Position numbers and translations under genes: made by a program. Positions 11,607 through 21,699 of a stretch of 64,000 bases of DNA are shown here, one piece after another; the first letter of the stretch is position 1, and each line of letters begins with the position of its first letter. This stretch comes from Eupeodes corollae (taxonomy: Eukaryota; Arthropoda; Insecta; Diptera; Syrphidae): contig NC_079147.1 in assembly GCF_945859685.1 (NCBI RefSeq), forward strand, positions 232,000,765-232,064,764. The letters are read 5' to 3'. The notes beneath the pieces were generated by a model. That model saw nothing but the letters and a program-made list of their open reading frames with translations, was not told where the DNA came from and did no database searches.

Positions 11607-12040
11607 ATTTGAAAAACAAATATTATAATTTTCCTTATTAAAATTAATATTACGTATGCGACATCTTGTGCAATTGCTTGTTGTTGAAGTTATTGTTGTT
11701 TCGTTCAAAATAGTCCTATTTCTGGCAGAAATGCATTTTTCATTTTTTTATTTGTGTGTTGAAAACTCATGTTTTTGGAGGGAAAAATGCTTTTAAAGCC
11801 GATGCAAACCCACCTCCCCCGCTTTATTATTTTTGTTTTTTAATGATGTTTTCCTTTTATAAAAATTGTTGTTAATTTGTCCTCAATACTTTATAGATGG
11901 AGAAACTTTATGTGTAATTATTTATTTAAGTAATTTTTAAGTTTAGAACTATTTTTTTTGTTTGTTTATTTTTATAAGAAGAATTCAAATACAATATATC
12001 GTGTAAGTAAAACGTTTTGAAATAAATTTTAAAATTGTAC
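11607..12040 (+). other. Sobp 3' UTR
   Basis: AT-rich sequence after the Sobp stop with no further coding frame. An AATAAA follows at 12021..12026, so the transcript probably ends near 12040. The Harbinger remnant starts about 100 bases further on. Confidence 0.65.
12021..12026 (+). promoter_or_regulatory. Candidate polyadenylation signal of Sobp
   Basis: Canonical AATAAA about 415 bases after the stop, followed by a TTTT-rich and GTTTATTGTT stretch. Another AATAAA overlaps the stop codon itself (11601..11608 area) and is less likely to be used. Confidence 0.55.
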
Positions 12041-12138
12041 GTTTATTGTTTTTCTGTTAAGAGTTCTGGTGGAAAAACCGTATGGCTTAAAATACTCCAT
12101 GCAAAATTCAAATCAGTCTTATTTTAAAACGCTGTATA

Positions 12139-13520
12139 ATGCCTCTAAACGCAAAACACCAACCCCGAGGAAGCGGAAAGTTTATAAAAAAAAGGTTCAA
12201 CCCAATTCAACGAAGAATTGAAAAATATAGGTTTTCGAAATGGAATATCATAAAAATAATTGGAGGTATCCATTCGGACCTACGCAGCGGCCACATCTCC
12301 ATAGATATTCAAGTAATGGCTGCAATAATATATTGGAAACGGAACGAGGTGAGTTTGTACTAAATGTTCACACCAATTCGAAATCCGTACCTTTTATGAT
12401 TAGTTTATAGATTCAAGACGATGGAGCAGACATCCACGGATTTAGCCAACCTACGCTTTGCACAAATTTGTTTGCGAGTGGCAAGAGCATTAGCTACCAA
12501 AAGACCTTTGTTCATTAAAATGCCACCTTCTTTTTCGGACCAGCTAAGAACTATGAACAAGTTCTCTTAAATACTGGAGTTTACAAAGGTGGTTGCAGCC
12601 ATTGACTGTACCCACATAATTTTCCCAAAAGTAGGTGGCCCATCAGGGCAGGGGCCTGATTATGGGATTCGCGAAGAATCGTTTTGCTAGCGAGTTTGAT
12701 ATTTTTCAATTATCGCTTTCGCCTATCTCGTTTTGAATTTGACCAATTAACGAATTCGAAGGCGAATTTGAAATGTCATAAAGTTTGTTGGCGAGTTGAA
12801 ATATGGCAGATTTACAGGCGAAAGTGTCTATTATTATTCAATGTTCGATTTCGTGGATTTTGTCTTGATTGTAATTATATAAAAATGTAAGTTAGCTTCA
12901 TTTTAATTTTCTTATAATTTATCCACAATACAAAAAAATTCGCAAATTCAATCAAAACAAACCAAAATTTGTGGAAAGCTGTCAAACCAAAAGTGTCAAA
13001 TCACTGGAATATAGGAAGAACTATTTTTGCTTCGCCGCGAATTCGTTAATACGAAAATACGACGCTAGTCGAATTTGAAAGATCGAATTGAAAACGATCC
13101 TCCGCGAACCTCATAATCACGCCCTAGTAATATATAAAAAGAATAGGGTACTAATCGCTGAATACGCAAGTAGTATACGACGCATCCCTCATGGATCACT
13201 AATTACTAATATGAAGGGAAAACAGAATTCACAGGCGAAACCAAGATTTGATGATAGGGGATTCAATGGTCGTCTTCTAGGGGATGGTGGGTGCCCTTGT
13301 ATTGTAATTATATCCTAATTACGCCCGTTTTGAATCCTCGAACGGATGCTGAAATAAGATACAATATATCTCATACAGCTACTCGTAAAACGATGGAAAG
13401 ATGCTTTGGCGTCTGGAAGTACAGATTCCGCATTTTTTATCAGGTATGAGGTGCTCCTTAGAAAATGCCAAAACAACTTTTATAGCCTTAGCAGTTCTTC
13501 ATAACTTGTTAATTTTTGTA
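12139..13520 (+). pseudogene. PIF/Harbinger transposase remnant with a retained intron
   Basis: Pieces follow the Harbinger (HARBI1-type) transposase order. YRFSKWNIIKIIGGIHSDL and VMAAIIYWKRNE come first. A 62-bp intron follows (12349..12410, GTGAGT...TTATAG), then DDGADIHGFSQPTL. After a frameshift come VARALATKRPLFIKMP and VVAAIDCTHIIFPKVGGP (first catalytic Asp). A MITE interrupts at 12649..13127. Downstream are FNGRLLGDGGCP (second Asp region) and NISHTATRKTMERCFGVWK (catalytic Glu region). Several frame changes and stops make it non-functional. The termini and 3-bp target duplication were not identified. Confidence 0.85.
12649..13127. mobile_element. 479-bp MITE nested in the Harbinger remnant
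   Basis: The two ends are inverted repeats. The left end reads CAGGGGCCTGATTATGGG then ATTCGCGAAGAATCGTTTT. The reverse complement of the right end reads CTAGGGCGTGATTATGAGG then TTCGCGGAGGATCGTTTT. That is about 38 bases with few mismatches. There is no coding frame; the interior is rich in GAATTCG-type motifs. It splits the Harbinger protein directly after the catalytic DCTHI block. Starting with CAGGG hints at hAT, but I found no clear 8-bp target duplication, so the superfamily is open. Confidence 0.8.
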
Positions 13521-13788
13521 TAAGATGTTTTTCCACCCACAACACAAATGTTTATATTTTATTTGTTTTGACAAACAGCTGATTTGATAGACAGATAAAT
13601 GGAATAGATTGCTCCATTTTGGTACTTTTTTTGACATAAGCATTGCATGACTAAAATTTATAGTAGAATTTTTATCAATTCGAATTTTCGAGATGTTACA
13701 TAGAGCCTATATAAATCCTTACGCACTGTATAACTATTTGTCTTTTTAGCGAATTCTATTAAATAAGACTGTATAATATGTATTATAC

Positions 13789-14250
13789 TGGGGTGGAATC
13801 GGCTAAGGTGATTGTTGATAAATGACAATCAAAATGATCGAATTTGATCTACATAAGGTGATAGTCAAATTGATACCTAAAAAGCTATCACAAAATAATG
13901 TGATAGTCGTTTTCAAAACAAATTTGTTTATTTCGAATAGATCTACCAGACGCTTACACAAGCGACTGGGAAATTTTCTTAGTTCACTTTGTTTCTTTTA
14001 AAAAACACATTCCTGTGACCTACAAAGCTTACGACATTCGAAAAATAGCAAGAAAAGTTAAGAATTTTATTCAAAATCAGCCAATTTGAAACTTTTATTT
14101 AGATATTTTATAAGAACAAAGAACCAATTTAAAATTTCACCAAGGCAACAACGAATTTTGACAATTTGAATCTGAAATTGTTCAATCGAATTGAATTGAG
14201 TTGAATCATCTTACACAGACGGAATGAAAATGATAGTCAATTTGATTATC
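13789..14250. repeat. Possible MITE with TGATAGTCAA motifs
   Basis: GGGGTGGAATCGGCTAAGGT at 13789 starts a region with repeated GATAGTCAAATTGAT and GATAGTCAATTTGATTATC motifs in both orientations, ending near TTACACAGACGGAATGAAAA. A short relative is at 31687..31760 (GGGGTGAAATCGTGTAAACT ... ACTATCAAAAT ... CGTCTGTGTAA). Boundaries are approximate, and no clean target duplication was seen. Confidence 0.45.
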
Positions 14251-14795
14251 AAAAAATTGAAGTATCATCGGTATGCCACAGTACATCAAGTTCCAAATAT
14301 CGTGAAATTGAGATTGTATCGCACTAACTGTAAATTCAGTCCAGTGTTTTTCTTTAATTTTAAGTAAGAAGTAGATTCTTGTCAAAAGAAATATCCAAAT
14401 ATCCATTCCTAAGCCCAGAAGATTTTCTTGTTTATAATGGCTTTCGATAAAATGGTTAAATGTAAGTTATTATTAGGAAGGTTTAGATCTCGTCTTATGA
14501 AAGAAAAATGTAGCTGGAGGGACGTTAGAAAACCCTTTGCAGAAATGCTACAACTTTTCGACTTGGTTGTATTTTCGGTATCTTGATAACTTTAACTTAT
14601 CTTTTTTTTAAATTCAATAAAATCAAATTTAAGACACAATTTGAATGATTTATGTTTGTATTTAAATATTGAACAATTTATTTCATTTTAAATTCGTGTT
14701 ACTTTACCGAGCAGCTGATTGTGAAGCGTTCAAATCATTCTCCACTAACTTTGTAGCCGAATTTTTTACACTACGTCGGAGGGGAAATTTAAACT
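14251..14795. other. No gene seen
   Basis: AT-rich spacer. The 66-codon frame 14206..14406 (- strand) shows no family motif. Confidence 0.6.
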
Positions 14796-14799
14796 ACTT

Positions 14800-15374
14800 T
14801 TGCAGTTAGATTTAGCCAATCAGAATCCCTTGACTACGTATCCACTAGCTTTGTGAATGCGACCATTATATATTTTGAACTTTGTTGAGCATTGGACGGT
14901 ATTTTCTCGCAGCAGTCTCGACCACGTTGCATTGATGGAATTTTCAGATGCTCCCAGTCTGTTTGTTAGATGCTCATTCCAAGACATGTTGTAATTAAAA
15001 ACTACGCCAAGATATTTGTATTGGTTAGACAACTTTATTTCAGAATTATTGTACAACCTTTTTTCGCACGCTGCTCTTCTTCCACCATTTCGAAATATTA
15101 CCTACCATTTCCGACTTTTCAAGATTTATTTCAAGATTCCATTGGATACAGTAAGTCCTAAAAAATTGGAAGGATTATCTGACAACAGTCAATATCGTCC
15201 GCATATAAGAGGGCGTTAAAATTTGAAGATCATCTAAAACAATACCGATTGGAAGTTCCGCATGAAGATCATTTAAAAACAGAACGAAAAGAATATAGCT
15301 AAGCACACATCCTTGACGAACATCTTTCTTAGTGGGGAAGAATGTTTTATATGAGCGATCCTGTCAATGCTATC
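14800..15374 (-). pseudogene. LINE reverse transcriptase fragment, split by gypsy insertion
   Basis: On the - strand, from 15360 downwards: VRQGCVLSYILFVLFLNDLH, then after a frame change LLYADDID (catalytic box, near 15200), NLEKSEMVVFRNGGRR, and KYLGVVFNYNMSWNEHL. This is the palm and thumb of a non-LTR RT. The upstream part of the same RT resumes past the gypsy element at 20217..20290, where the - strand reads LCQKKKFYGFFIDIKAAFD. The element was therefore already present, and already frameshifted, before or after the gypsy insertion at 15375. Clade not assigned. Confidence 0.82.
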
Positions 15375-15599
15375 TGTTGGCAACGCCAAACCAACTACTT
15401 TTTGAATTGCGAATACGAAGAGAATGGAAGAAGGAAGTCAGTCAGCTTTGTGATCTCTACCAGGAAGGACGTGACTTCTGAATTGTCAGCCATCTTAAAT
15501 ATAAACTAAATTTACTAATTTTGATTCTTATTCTATTTTACTTGATTAATAAAACTATTATCTTAAAACTTATTTGTTTACTGACTTTAAAACATAACA
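15375..15599 (+). repeat. 5' LTR of the 4.8-kb gypsy element
   Basis: 225 bp, TG...CA ends, matching 19992..20216 base for base as far as I can read. It carries no obvious TATA box; AATAAA-like sequence GATTAATAAAAC lies near its 3' end and may serve RNA 3' end formation. Confidence 0.95.
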
Positions 15600-15664
15600 A
15601 AGTGGCGACGAGGATTTAAAGTAATTACACGCGGTACACACAAAAAAAAAAAAAAAAAAAAATC

Positions 15665-18600
15665 ATGTCTACATCACTTGATTCAGTGGTTGGAAAGCTT
15701 TTAGTACAGCAACAGGAGGCTGCTGAGCGCCAACAACATCTAATTGAAAAGCTCACCAAACTAATGGAAAATTCCTCCAACAAAGCTTCACAGGCACCAC
15801 AGCAACAACTTCAAGCTGGACAACAAGAAGCATTGATGGATGTAATTGGAAAAAGCATACACGAGTTTAGGTATGAGCCTGAAAATAACAGCACTTTTTC
15901 ACATTGGTACGGTCGCTACGAAATGCATTTCAAAGAGGATGCAAAAACGCTTCCAGATGATTCGAAAGTACGGTTGTTGTTACGTAGACTTAGTCAACAA
16001 GTTTATGAACGGTATGCAGATTGTATCTTGCCAAGAAAACCACAAGAACTTAGATTCGAGGACACAGTCACAGAACTCAAGAAGCTGTTTGACACGAAAG
16101 AATCGCTGTTCAGCATTCGCTACAAATGCTTACAAATTACCAAAAATGATGCTGAAGATTTTATTGCCTATGCAGGCAAAGTAAACAAGCAATGCGAGCA
16201 TTTTAAGCATGCAGCCATGTCGACAAATCAATTTAAATGTTTGATCTTTATAATTGGATTAAATTCATCCACTTATAATGACATTCGTAGCAAATTACTT
16301 ACAATGCTTGATACAGATGCTGAAATAACACTAGAAAAATTGATCACAGAGACTCAACGAATATTGATAGTGAAAAGTGATTCGCACCTTTTAGAAGCAA
16401 AAGATACAGCCATCAATGCTGTTTCTTCTAAAAAAAACACTCGCAATCAATTTTCAAGCAACAGCATTAGTGATCATCAAAAAGTTCAGCATAAACGTAT
16501 CGACGCACCAAGAAGACCATGTTGGCAATGTGGTGCCATGCATTTTGTAAAAGATTGCACATATACACAACACAAGTGCAACATTTGTAACAAGCAAGGG
16601 CATAAGGATGGCTATTGTGCATGTTTCCAGAAACAAACACAAGGGGATTCACCTAACACCTCAAGGCCCAACACAGCAAAGCCCAAAAACGCTAACAACA
16701 AATTCAACAGCAACAAAAAGCAAGCCTTCAGGCAAAATGTTATAAAATCAAGTCCGCATAGCACCATACATTGTGTTGGCAACTACACTTCGGACCGAAA
16801 GTTTGTCACAGTCGAAATATCTGCGAAGCAAATTAAACTTCAATTCGATACAGCAGCAGACATCACGATTATTTCGAAAACAAACTGGATTAAATTGGGT
16901 CGTCCTAATCTACAGCCATGTAAGCGCAGCGCATCAGATGCATCACGAAATATACTTCCACTCATCGGCATGTTCACTACACAAATCCGGCACAAGAACG
17001 AAGTAAAAATAGCTACAGTTTATGTAACAAGTCTTCCCAGTTTAAATATTTTCGGAATTGACCTAATTGAAAAATTTGGCTACTGGAACTTACCCATAAA
17101 CTCTATTTGCAACGCAATCACAGCAGATATGAGTAAGGATTTAGTTCTCAAAGAGGTCCAGCAAAAGTTTCCGGATGTGGTTTCTTCAAAAACAGGCCAC
17201 TGTACCAAATTTCAATTGCGGTTAGAGCTAAAACCTGATTCCAAGCCCGTTTACATTCCAAAAAGAGATGTTCCATATGGAGTTGCAGATCTAGTGGAAG
17301 CTGAATTGAAGAGACTAGAAAACTCTGGTATCATAACACCAATCACACACTCAGATTGGGCAGCACCTATTGTCGTGGTACGTAAACCTAACAATAAAAT
17401 TCGTATCTGTCCAGACTACTCCACAGGTTTAAACAACTGCTTGGAACCAAATGCTCATCCAATTCCTACTCCGGATGAAATGTTTGCTAAGACATCAAAT
17501 TGCACAATATTTAGCAACATTGACCTTTCCGATGCATACATGCAATTTGAGGTAGATGATGATTCGAAGAAACTTCTCACCATGAACACACACAAGGGAC
17601 TCTTCTTGATGAATCGTTTAGCTCCTGGATCGAAGCCAGCATCCGGACTGTTTCAAAGAGCAATTGAAATAATTTTGCAAGGCATTGATGGAGTCGCTGC
17701 ATACCTTGACGACATCTACATCGCAACGAAAACATTGCACGGGAACTACAACGTTGTTATGGAAGTCATAAAACGTCTTAATGATCATGGCCTTACCATC
17801 AACTGGTCAAAATGTGAATTATTTAAGACATCCATCAAATATCTTGGACACATAATCGATGCCAATGGAATTCGTCCAGATCCAGCAAAAATCGATTCCA
17901 TTCAACGTATGCCAAGACCAACCAACATTTCTGAACTACGTTCTTTCCTGGGTGCAGTGAATTATTATGGAAAATTCATTTCTAGCATGAGACAGCTTCG
18001 ACATCCGCTTGATGAAATGCTGAAAGCAGACACTAGCTGGGAATGGACCGACAAATGTGAAAGTGCCTTCAAGAAATTTAAAGAAATTTTACTTTCCGAC
18101 CTACTGCTTACACACTACGATCCAACAATTCCAATCTTCGTAGCAGCAGACGCTTCAATGGTAGGCATCGGTGCTCAAATCTTCCACAAAATGCCTGATG
18201 GAACAGAAAAAGTAATATACCATGTCTCACGCGCACTCACACTTTCAGAGAAGCGTTATAGTCAAATTGAGAAGGAGGGTCTTGCTCTCGTTTTCGCATG
18301 TAAAAAGTTCCACAAAATGATTTATGGTCGTCAATTTACTCTTCTTACGGATCATAAACCGCTTCTCAAAATATTTGGTTCAAAAAAGGGTATTCCTACA
18401 CACACCGCCAACCGGTTGCAGAGATGGGCTCTCATTCTTATGAGCTATGATTTCCAAATACAACATGTTTCTACAAAGGAATTTGGAAATGTTGATGTTT
18501 TGTCAAGACTCATCGATGGACAAAAGCAACAGATCGAAGAAGATTTCATAGTGGCACAAATCGAAAGTGAAATAAAAACCATTCTTGAAGACAACATTGT

Positions 18601-19585
18601 TCACCTGCCAGTCACACTCAACATGGTACGAAAAGAAACAAGCAAAGACACTACGCTTCTCAAAATTTTCAATTGCATTGAAAATGGTTGGCCAAAGTCT
18701 TCGAAGAACCTTCCTTTAGATGTCATTCCATTTTTCAACCGACATGAAACCATCACCATAGTAGATAACTGCCTTATGACATTAGATAGAGTTATTATTC
18801 CTGCCATTTTTCAACGAAGGATCCTGAAACAGCTACACAGAGGTCATCAAGGAATACAGCGCATGAAATCCATAGCACGATCATACGTTTACTGGCCCAA
18901 AATCGATACTGACATCGAGAACCATGTCAAACAGTGTCAAAATTGTGCATCCGTTGCAAAATCTCCGACAAAAACAGAACTCAGTTCTTGGCCAGTACCA
19001 CATGAACCCTTGGAGAGGATTCACATAGACATCGGTGGACCAGTTCGAGGTAAATATTACTTAGTAATGGTAGATTCTTATTCCAAATGGCCAGAAGTAG
19101 CGCAAATAACGACAATAACAACAACTGAAATAATAAATCAACTACACGAATTTGTGAGCAGATATGGTCAACCAAAAACAATTGTGTCTGACAACGGTAC
19201 ACAGTTTACCAGCTCCAATTTCAAAAGATTTTGCGATGAAAGGGGAATTCAGCATATCAGAACACCACCTTACCACCCGCAGTCCAATGGGCAAGCTGAG
19301 CGCTTTGTTGACATCATAAAAAGAGCTCTAGCTAAATCATATACCGAGTACTCCACGGATGACAAAGCAAACTTGCTTGTATTCCTTTCCCAGTATCGTG
19401 CTACACCTAATCCAAGCGCATCTGAGGGTAAATCACCGTCTGAATGTTTCATCGGTAGAAAACTTTCAACTCCTTTGGATTTATTGAAACCGAAAACAAC
19501 AACAGATCTAATGAAGAATTCATCTATGGAAGAAGCATTCAACAAAAAAACACGGGGCGATACCAAGATACTTCAAAGCAGGTGA
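15665..19585 (+). CDS. Gag-Pol polyprotein of the 4.8-kb gypsy element
   Basis: 1306 residues starting MSTSLDSVVGKLLVQQQ after an A-run leader. Gag carries two CCHC zinc knuckles at residues 286-298 (CWQC...H...C) and 305-318. The protease has DTAAD at 395. The reverse transcriptase has NIDLSDAY at about 618-625 and YLDD at 680-683. RNase H has FVAADAS with Asp 829. Integrase has an HHCC finger (His 1058 and 1061, Cys 1091 and 1094) and catalytic Asp 1122, Asp 1176 and Glu 1212, spaced D-35-E. The frame ends early because of a one-base shift in the A-run near 19547; the C-terminal part continues in another frame to 19976. The RT loop before FQR is unusual (RLAPGSKPASGLFQR). All catalytic residues are present. 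Confidence 0.93.
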   Translation: MSTSLDSVVGKLLVQQQEAAERQQHLIEKLTKLMENSSNKASQAPQQQLQAGQQEALMDVIGKSIHEFRYEPENNSTFSHWYGRYEMHFKEDAKTLPDDSKVRLLLRRLSQQVYERYADCILPRKPQELRFEDTVTELKKLFDTKESLFSIRYKCLQITKNDAEDFIAYAGKVNKQCEHFKHAAMSTNQFKCLIFIIGLNSSTYNDIRSKLLTMLDTDAEITLEKLITETQRILIVKSDSHLLEAKDTAINAVSSKKNTRNQFSSNSISDHQKVQHKRIDAPRRPCWQCGAMHFVKDCTYTQHKCNICNKQGHKDGYCACFQKQTQGDSPNTSRPNTAKPKNANNKFNSNKKQAFRQNVIKSSPHSTIHCVGNYTSDRKFVTVEISAKQIKLQFDTAADITIISKTNWIKLGRPNLQPCKRSASDASRNILPLIGMFTTQIRHKNEVKIATVYVTSLPSLNIFGIDLIEKFGYWNLPINSICNAITADMSKDLVLKEVQQKFPDVVSSKTGHCTKFQLRLELKPDSKPVYIPKRDVPYGVADLVEAELKRLENSGIITPITHSDWAAPIVVVRKPNNKIRICPDYSTGLNNCLEPNAHPIPTPDEMFAKTSNCTIFSNIDLSDAYMQFEVDDDSKKLLTMNTHKGLFLMNRLAPGSKPASGLFQRAIEIILQGIDGVAAYLDDIYIATKTLHGNYNVVMEVIKRLNDHGLTINWSKCELFKTSIKYLGHIIDANGIRPDPAKIDSIQRMPRPTNISELRSFLGAVNYYGKFISSMRQLRHPLDEMLKADTSWEWTDKCESAFKKFKEILLSDLLLTHYDPTIPIFVAADASMVGIGAQIFHKMPDGTEKVIYHVSRALTLSEKRYSQIEKEGLALVFACKKFHKMIYGRQFTLLTDHKPLLKIFGSKKGIPTHTANRLQRWALILMSYDFQIQHVSTKEFGNVDVLSRLIDGQKQQIEEDFIVAQIESEIKTILEDNIVHLPVTLNMVRKETSKDTTLLKIFNCIENGWPKSSKNLPLDVIPFFNRHETITIVDNCLMTLDRVIIPAIFQRRILKQLHRGHQGIQRMKSIARSYVYWPKIDTDIENHVKQCQNCASVAKSPTKTELSSWPVPHEPLERIHIDIGGPVRGKYYLVMVDSYSKWPEVAQITTITTTEIINQLHEFVSRYGQPKTIVSDNGTQFTSSNFKRFCDERGIQHIRTPPYHPQSNGQAERFVDIIKRALAKSYTEYSTDDKANLLVFLSQYRATPNPSASEGKSPSECFIGRKLSTPLDLLKPKTTTDLMKNSSMEEAFNKKTRGDTKILQSR

Positions 19586-19976
19586 TAAAGTATTTGCAAA
19601 GACATTCCAGCGTAACAAAATGTTTTGGAGTTCTGGTGTGATTATCGAAAGAATAGGCCAAGTGTTGTATAACGTTCTAATTCAAACAAATCGACGAAAC
19701 CAATTGATAAGATCTCACACAAATCAGCTGAAGCAACGTTTTACTGAAGATATGCCTACGGTCGACTCATATCCAACAAATTTTGAGCCTGATGATATTC
19801 AACCCACTACTGAAGACGTTTCTACTAGTCCCAATTCTGAAGCAACTAGAAACCCGATTGAACGCAATGAAGATGAACTTCAAGACTCCACTGCATCAAG
19901 ATTAGAAGAGTTAACCAGTCCTGTACTACGCAGGTCTACAAGGATAAGGCGTCCTCCGATTCGCCTTGATCTTTAA
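19586..19976 (+). pseudogene. Out-of-frame C-terminal end of gypsy integrase
   Basis: After the stop of the main frame, a different frame reads YFKAGDKVFAKTFQ, WSSGVIIERIGQVLYNVLI and ends in RRSTRIRRPPIRLDL just before the polypurine tract. This is the usual GPY/F-like C-terminal region of gypsy integrases. The two frames meet at a run of seven A residues near 19547, so a single-base slip explains the break. It could be a real mutation or a homopolymer sequencing error. Confidence 0.85.
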
Positions 19977-19991
19977 TTCAACACAGAGGGA

Positions 19992-20216
19992 TGTTGGCAA
20001 CGCCAAACCAACTACTTTTTGAATTGCGAATACGAAGAGAATGGAAGAAGGAAGTCAGTCAGCTTTGTGATCTCTACCAGGAAGGACGTGACTTCTGAAT
20101 TGTCAGCCATCTTAAATATAAACTAAATTTACTAATTTTGATTCTTATTCTATTTTACTTGATTAATAAAACTATTATCTTAAAACTTATTTGTTTACTG
20201 ACTTTAAAACATAACA
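19992..20216 (+). repeat. 3' LTR of the 4.8-kb gypsy element
   Basis: 225 bp copy of 15375..15599, directly followed by the target duplication CTATC and by the interrupted LINE sequence. Confidence 0.95.
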
Positions 20217-20290
20217 CTATCAAAAGCAGCTTTAATATCTATGAAAAACCCGTAGAATTTCTTCTTTTGGCAGAGTTGAAGTTAAATTAT
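20217..20290 (-). pseudogene. LINE RT fragment, part separated by the gypsy insertion
   Basis: The - strand reads LCQKKKFYGFFIDIKAAFD, the RT motif that normally precedes the VRQGC block now found at 15360. It is the upstream half of the LINE at 14800..15374. Confidence 0.8.
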
Positions 20291-20640
20291 GCATGAAAGA
20301 TTATAAAGTATAAACTTGGTCCACTTAAGATAAACATCATCGGTATTTTGTGTTTTACTTTTTGCGAAATATGCAAGATCTTTTCTGAAAAGATATGAAA
20401 ATATGAAAAGAGAATTTTTTATTTGGAAACAAAAGTTTATTATGAAAAGTTGTCGAAAACTAATAAAAAATATATATATATATATATCCTGCAAGGAGAA
20501 ATTGCAAATTGCTTCACAAAAATTGCGAAGTGAAAAGACTTTTTAACTTTTAAGATTTAATTTAAAAAGTGAAAAGTAGAAGTGTTTCACCAATTTTAAA
20601 TACAACTTTGCAATTAATTCGTAAATCTAATAATGTGCAA
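20291..20640. other. No gene seen
   Basis: AT-rich spacer with a short TATATATATA run near 20470. Nothing recognisable. Confidence 0.6.
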
Positions 20641-21400
20641 GATTAGAAGAAGTTCAAATATTATATATCCAGCTACCTCAAATGCTTTCAAGAGCCAACG
20701 TCTTATATTTGCCACAAATCACATCGGGTGGAATCACGCATAGAAAACCGTCGTCTTTTGCGATTGAAGAAAAATAATTTGGATGGAACTGATGGATATA
20801 GCTGCTATCTCCATCATTTAAGAAAGGGAGAAATCGATCTTGAAAAACGGCACAGCAAAAGAGGCGATGTAATGGTATAGAGAGCATTCACCTATTACGG
20901 GACCGTGGAGCTGGATTTTCAAAGCTCTTAAATGACGGCAATCAGTTACAAACCTATTACCATGGTCCACATATTCTACTGACCTGAACATCATGGAAAT
21001 CGTATGGGGATGGCTTTCAAGAAAAGTCTACAATCCATACACTACAGGTTACTTGAAGTAATTCTGAAATCAGGAGGCAACACGCATTACTAAAAATTAT
21101 TTAAATCTATTCAATAAAAGCAGTCTAAACCTTAAGATTTGTTCTTAAATTCTTTACTTTAAAGGGTCTCACAGGTAAATTTAGATCTTGTCCCTATTCA
21201 TATGACCCAAAAAAAAAACAGGTAGGTAAACAGAAAACTTGTATTTATCAACTAAATCCAAAACTTTTATTTGCAATAAAAACTTAATACATACATACCT
21301 CATTCCTTCGACATTTGGGTTTTTCCAAAAAAACCTAAGGGTTTGAAAAATTACTTAAGTTAAAACTCAAGAAAAGCTTGTCCCTATTCAGTTACACAAG
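20640..21400 (+). mobile_element. Tc3-like transposon, copy a (5'-truncated)
   Basis: Decayed transposase pieces GTDGYSCYLHHLRKGEIDL, YYGTVELDFQSS and STDLNIMEIVWGWLSRKVYN match the DDE domain of Tc1/Tc3-group transposases. The right end carries two inverted copies of the family terminus: an inner CTTGTCCCTATTCATATGAC at about 21187..21206 and an outer CTTGTCCCTATTCAGTTAC at about 21377..21397. The left terminus and N-terminal transposase are missing. The same family recurs at 28155..29745 and 60472..61619. Confidence 0.82.
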
Positions 21401-21695
21401 GAATTCTTTCTTGAAAAAAAAATATGTTCGAGGCCATGGCTGAACAAGTTTTTGATAATATTCAACACTCCAAGGTTGCTTTGTTTATTCCGTGCATAGA
21501 TGCAACACCTTGATATTGGGCTCCATTAACAACTCAATGTAGTGTACACAAAAGTTATTGCAAGAGACATGAACATATATTCCTTAAGAAGTTAATTTGA
21601 AGTTTCACTACTCTTATGTCACTTTTATCTTTGTATACAAAGCTATTATTAACTTCTTTGTTTTAAAAATATTCTTCAAAGCGATTATTTTTTGT
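21401..21695. other. No gene seen
   Basis: Short AT-rich spacer between the Tc3-like copy and the Jockey-like element. Confidence 0.6.
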
Positions 21696-21699
21696 ATAA

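Larger units (their letters stand above)
15375..20216 (+). mobile_element. Ty3/gypsy LTR retrotransposon, near-intact (4842 bp)
   Basis: Bounded by two 225-bp LTRs that I read as identical, each starting TGTTGGCAACGCC and ending AAAACATAACA. The target duplication CTATC is at 15370..15374 and 20217..20221. A GTGGCGACGAGG sequence just inside the left LTR is the likely primer-binding site, and ACAGAGGGA just before the right LTR is the likely polypurine tract. Gag and pol are in one frame (15665..19585) and no env is present. The order PR-RT-RNaseH-IN defines Ty3/gypsy; two CCHC knuckles and a fused gag-pol suggest the mag lineage (tentative). Identical LTRs imply a very recent insertion. Confidence 0.95.
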
